Position numbers and translations under genes: made by a program. A stretch of DNA of 64,000 nt from Pleionea sp. CnH1-48 (GTDB lineage: Bacteria > Pseudomonadota > Gammaproteobacteria > Enterobacterales > Kangiellaceae). The DNA is taken from positions 62,001-126,000 of the forward strand of contig NZ_JAMXSB010000016.1 in assembly GCF_024124665.1 (NCBI RefSeq). Direction: 5' to 3'. Position 1 is the stretch's first letter; every line of letters begins with the position of its first letter. Below the pieces are notes generated by a model. The model made no database searches. It was given only the letters and a program-made list of their open reading frames with translations, and had not been told where the DNA came from. Shown in pieces: positions 63,648-64,000 of this stretch.

Positions 63648-63858
63648 GGCGATGATTCTTTAACTAAAGAGCTTTCGATGAATTCTAAATATTACTTGAG
63701 CGAGCGAAGTGTCACAAGGTCGATTCTTACGAAGTGGTTTGTGCGTTAGAAGTTTATCGTTTTCTATGATTTTTTTGAAAAATGTTTATTGACTGATGAG
63801 AGAACTGAAAAGGAGACGGCACTAAAAGAAAAAATGGATGCAATCAGAGGATATCAAA

Positions 63859-64000
63859 ATGATTATGCAAACTCAGCGTTTAACTTTACCTGACCTACCT
63901 CGCCCTGTCGGCACCGGATGGCTTCGGTCACCACCGGACATGCGAGATTACCATGTTAAGCACGACTCCATTAAACCAGCATTAACGACTCTCGGGTTAT
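63859..64000 (+). CDS. C1A (papain-type) peptidase, N-terminal fragment (runs off the window)
   Basis: 47 codons visible, no stop before the end. GAGGAT lies upstream of ATG 63859. GTGWLRSPPDMRDY is the usual opening of bacterial papain-family peptidases (pattern GWxxxPPDxRDY), followed by the region before the catalytic Cys, which would be outside the window. Short evidence, so tentative. Confidence 0.6.
   Translation, partial: MIMQTQRLTLPDLPRPVGTGWLRSPPDMRDYHVKHDSIKPALTTLGL

Noticed and set aside
1-64000. Insertion sequence, prophage, CRISPR, integron or rRNA
   Set aside because: No transposase, integrase, phage structural gene, regularly spaced repeat or rRNA segment was seen on either strand.

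Overview
The window looks like chromosomal DNA of a free-living, probably marine gammaproteobacterium. Supporting signs are moderate-to-low GC by eye, a cysJIH / cysB / cysK sulfate-assimilation set, an ECF sigma factor with a ChrR-type anti-sigma factor, tandem RND pumps, many c-di-GMP proteins, and a PspA/DUF350/DUF2170 module of the Escherichia coli yjfIJKL type. The genus cannot be fixed from the sequence alone. I saw no insertion sequence, prophage, CRISPR array, rRNA operon or replication origin.

Layout. 61-136 is tRNA-Lys with a terminator. 690-2269 holds a ribbon-helix-helix protein, a TauE-like permease and a small acidic protein. 2419-6758 is cysJIH. 6831-10301 (minus strand) is a four-gene run: GNAT acetyltransferase, a borosin-type alpha-N-methyltransferase, its separate precursor peptide and a diguanylate cyclase. 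This split borosin RiPP locus is the most striking thing in the window. 10841-14706 encodes two spondin-domain exported proteins followed by an OmpR-type response regulator and histidine kinase. 14753-23524 is an envelope-stress neighbourhood: a K+-channel-like protein, YjfK-like protein, PspA and DUF2170, a membrane-anchored spermidine-synthase-like protein, a doubled DUF350, an Arg/Ser/Tyr-rich lipoprotein and DUF2959. 23604-29616 is a giant propeller hybrid kinase and an HD-GYP response regulator. 29941-32104 is an orphan type III secretion chaperone with a putative effector.

32189-35092 is cysB, a probable short leader peptide with a terminator, cysK and a small overlapping ORF. 35093-41427 carries a PhyH-family oxygenase, a DUF885 protein, an envelope protein, a glycerophosphodiesterase and an acyltransferase-like membrane protein. 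41588-47121 is a seven-gene lipid-modification cassette (NTF2-like, SDR, FAD oxidoreductase, DUF1365, cyclopropane-fatty-acid synthase family, DUF2878, chalcone-isomerase-like). It is probably controlled by the ECF sigma/ChrR pair at 48880-50132. 47277-48771 holds an SPFH protein and a cupin. 50415-51122 is TrmB-like. 51588-59194 is an RND efflux operon (adaptor plus two pumps). 59221-62638 encodes a diguanylate cyclase and a degenerate HD-GYP protein. 62820-63647 is a mercaptopyruvate-type sulfurtransferase. The window ends inside a gene that looks like a papain-type (C1) peptidase.

How the parts fit. Sulfur assimilation is complete from PAPS reduction to cysteine, with its regulator. Several modules deal with envelope condition: PspA/polyamine/channel, ChrR/lipid cassette, SPFH and RND pumps. 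Four c-di-GMP genes and two further phosphorelay systems give a heavy signalling load. The borosin locus and the chaperone/effector pair are accessory traits.
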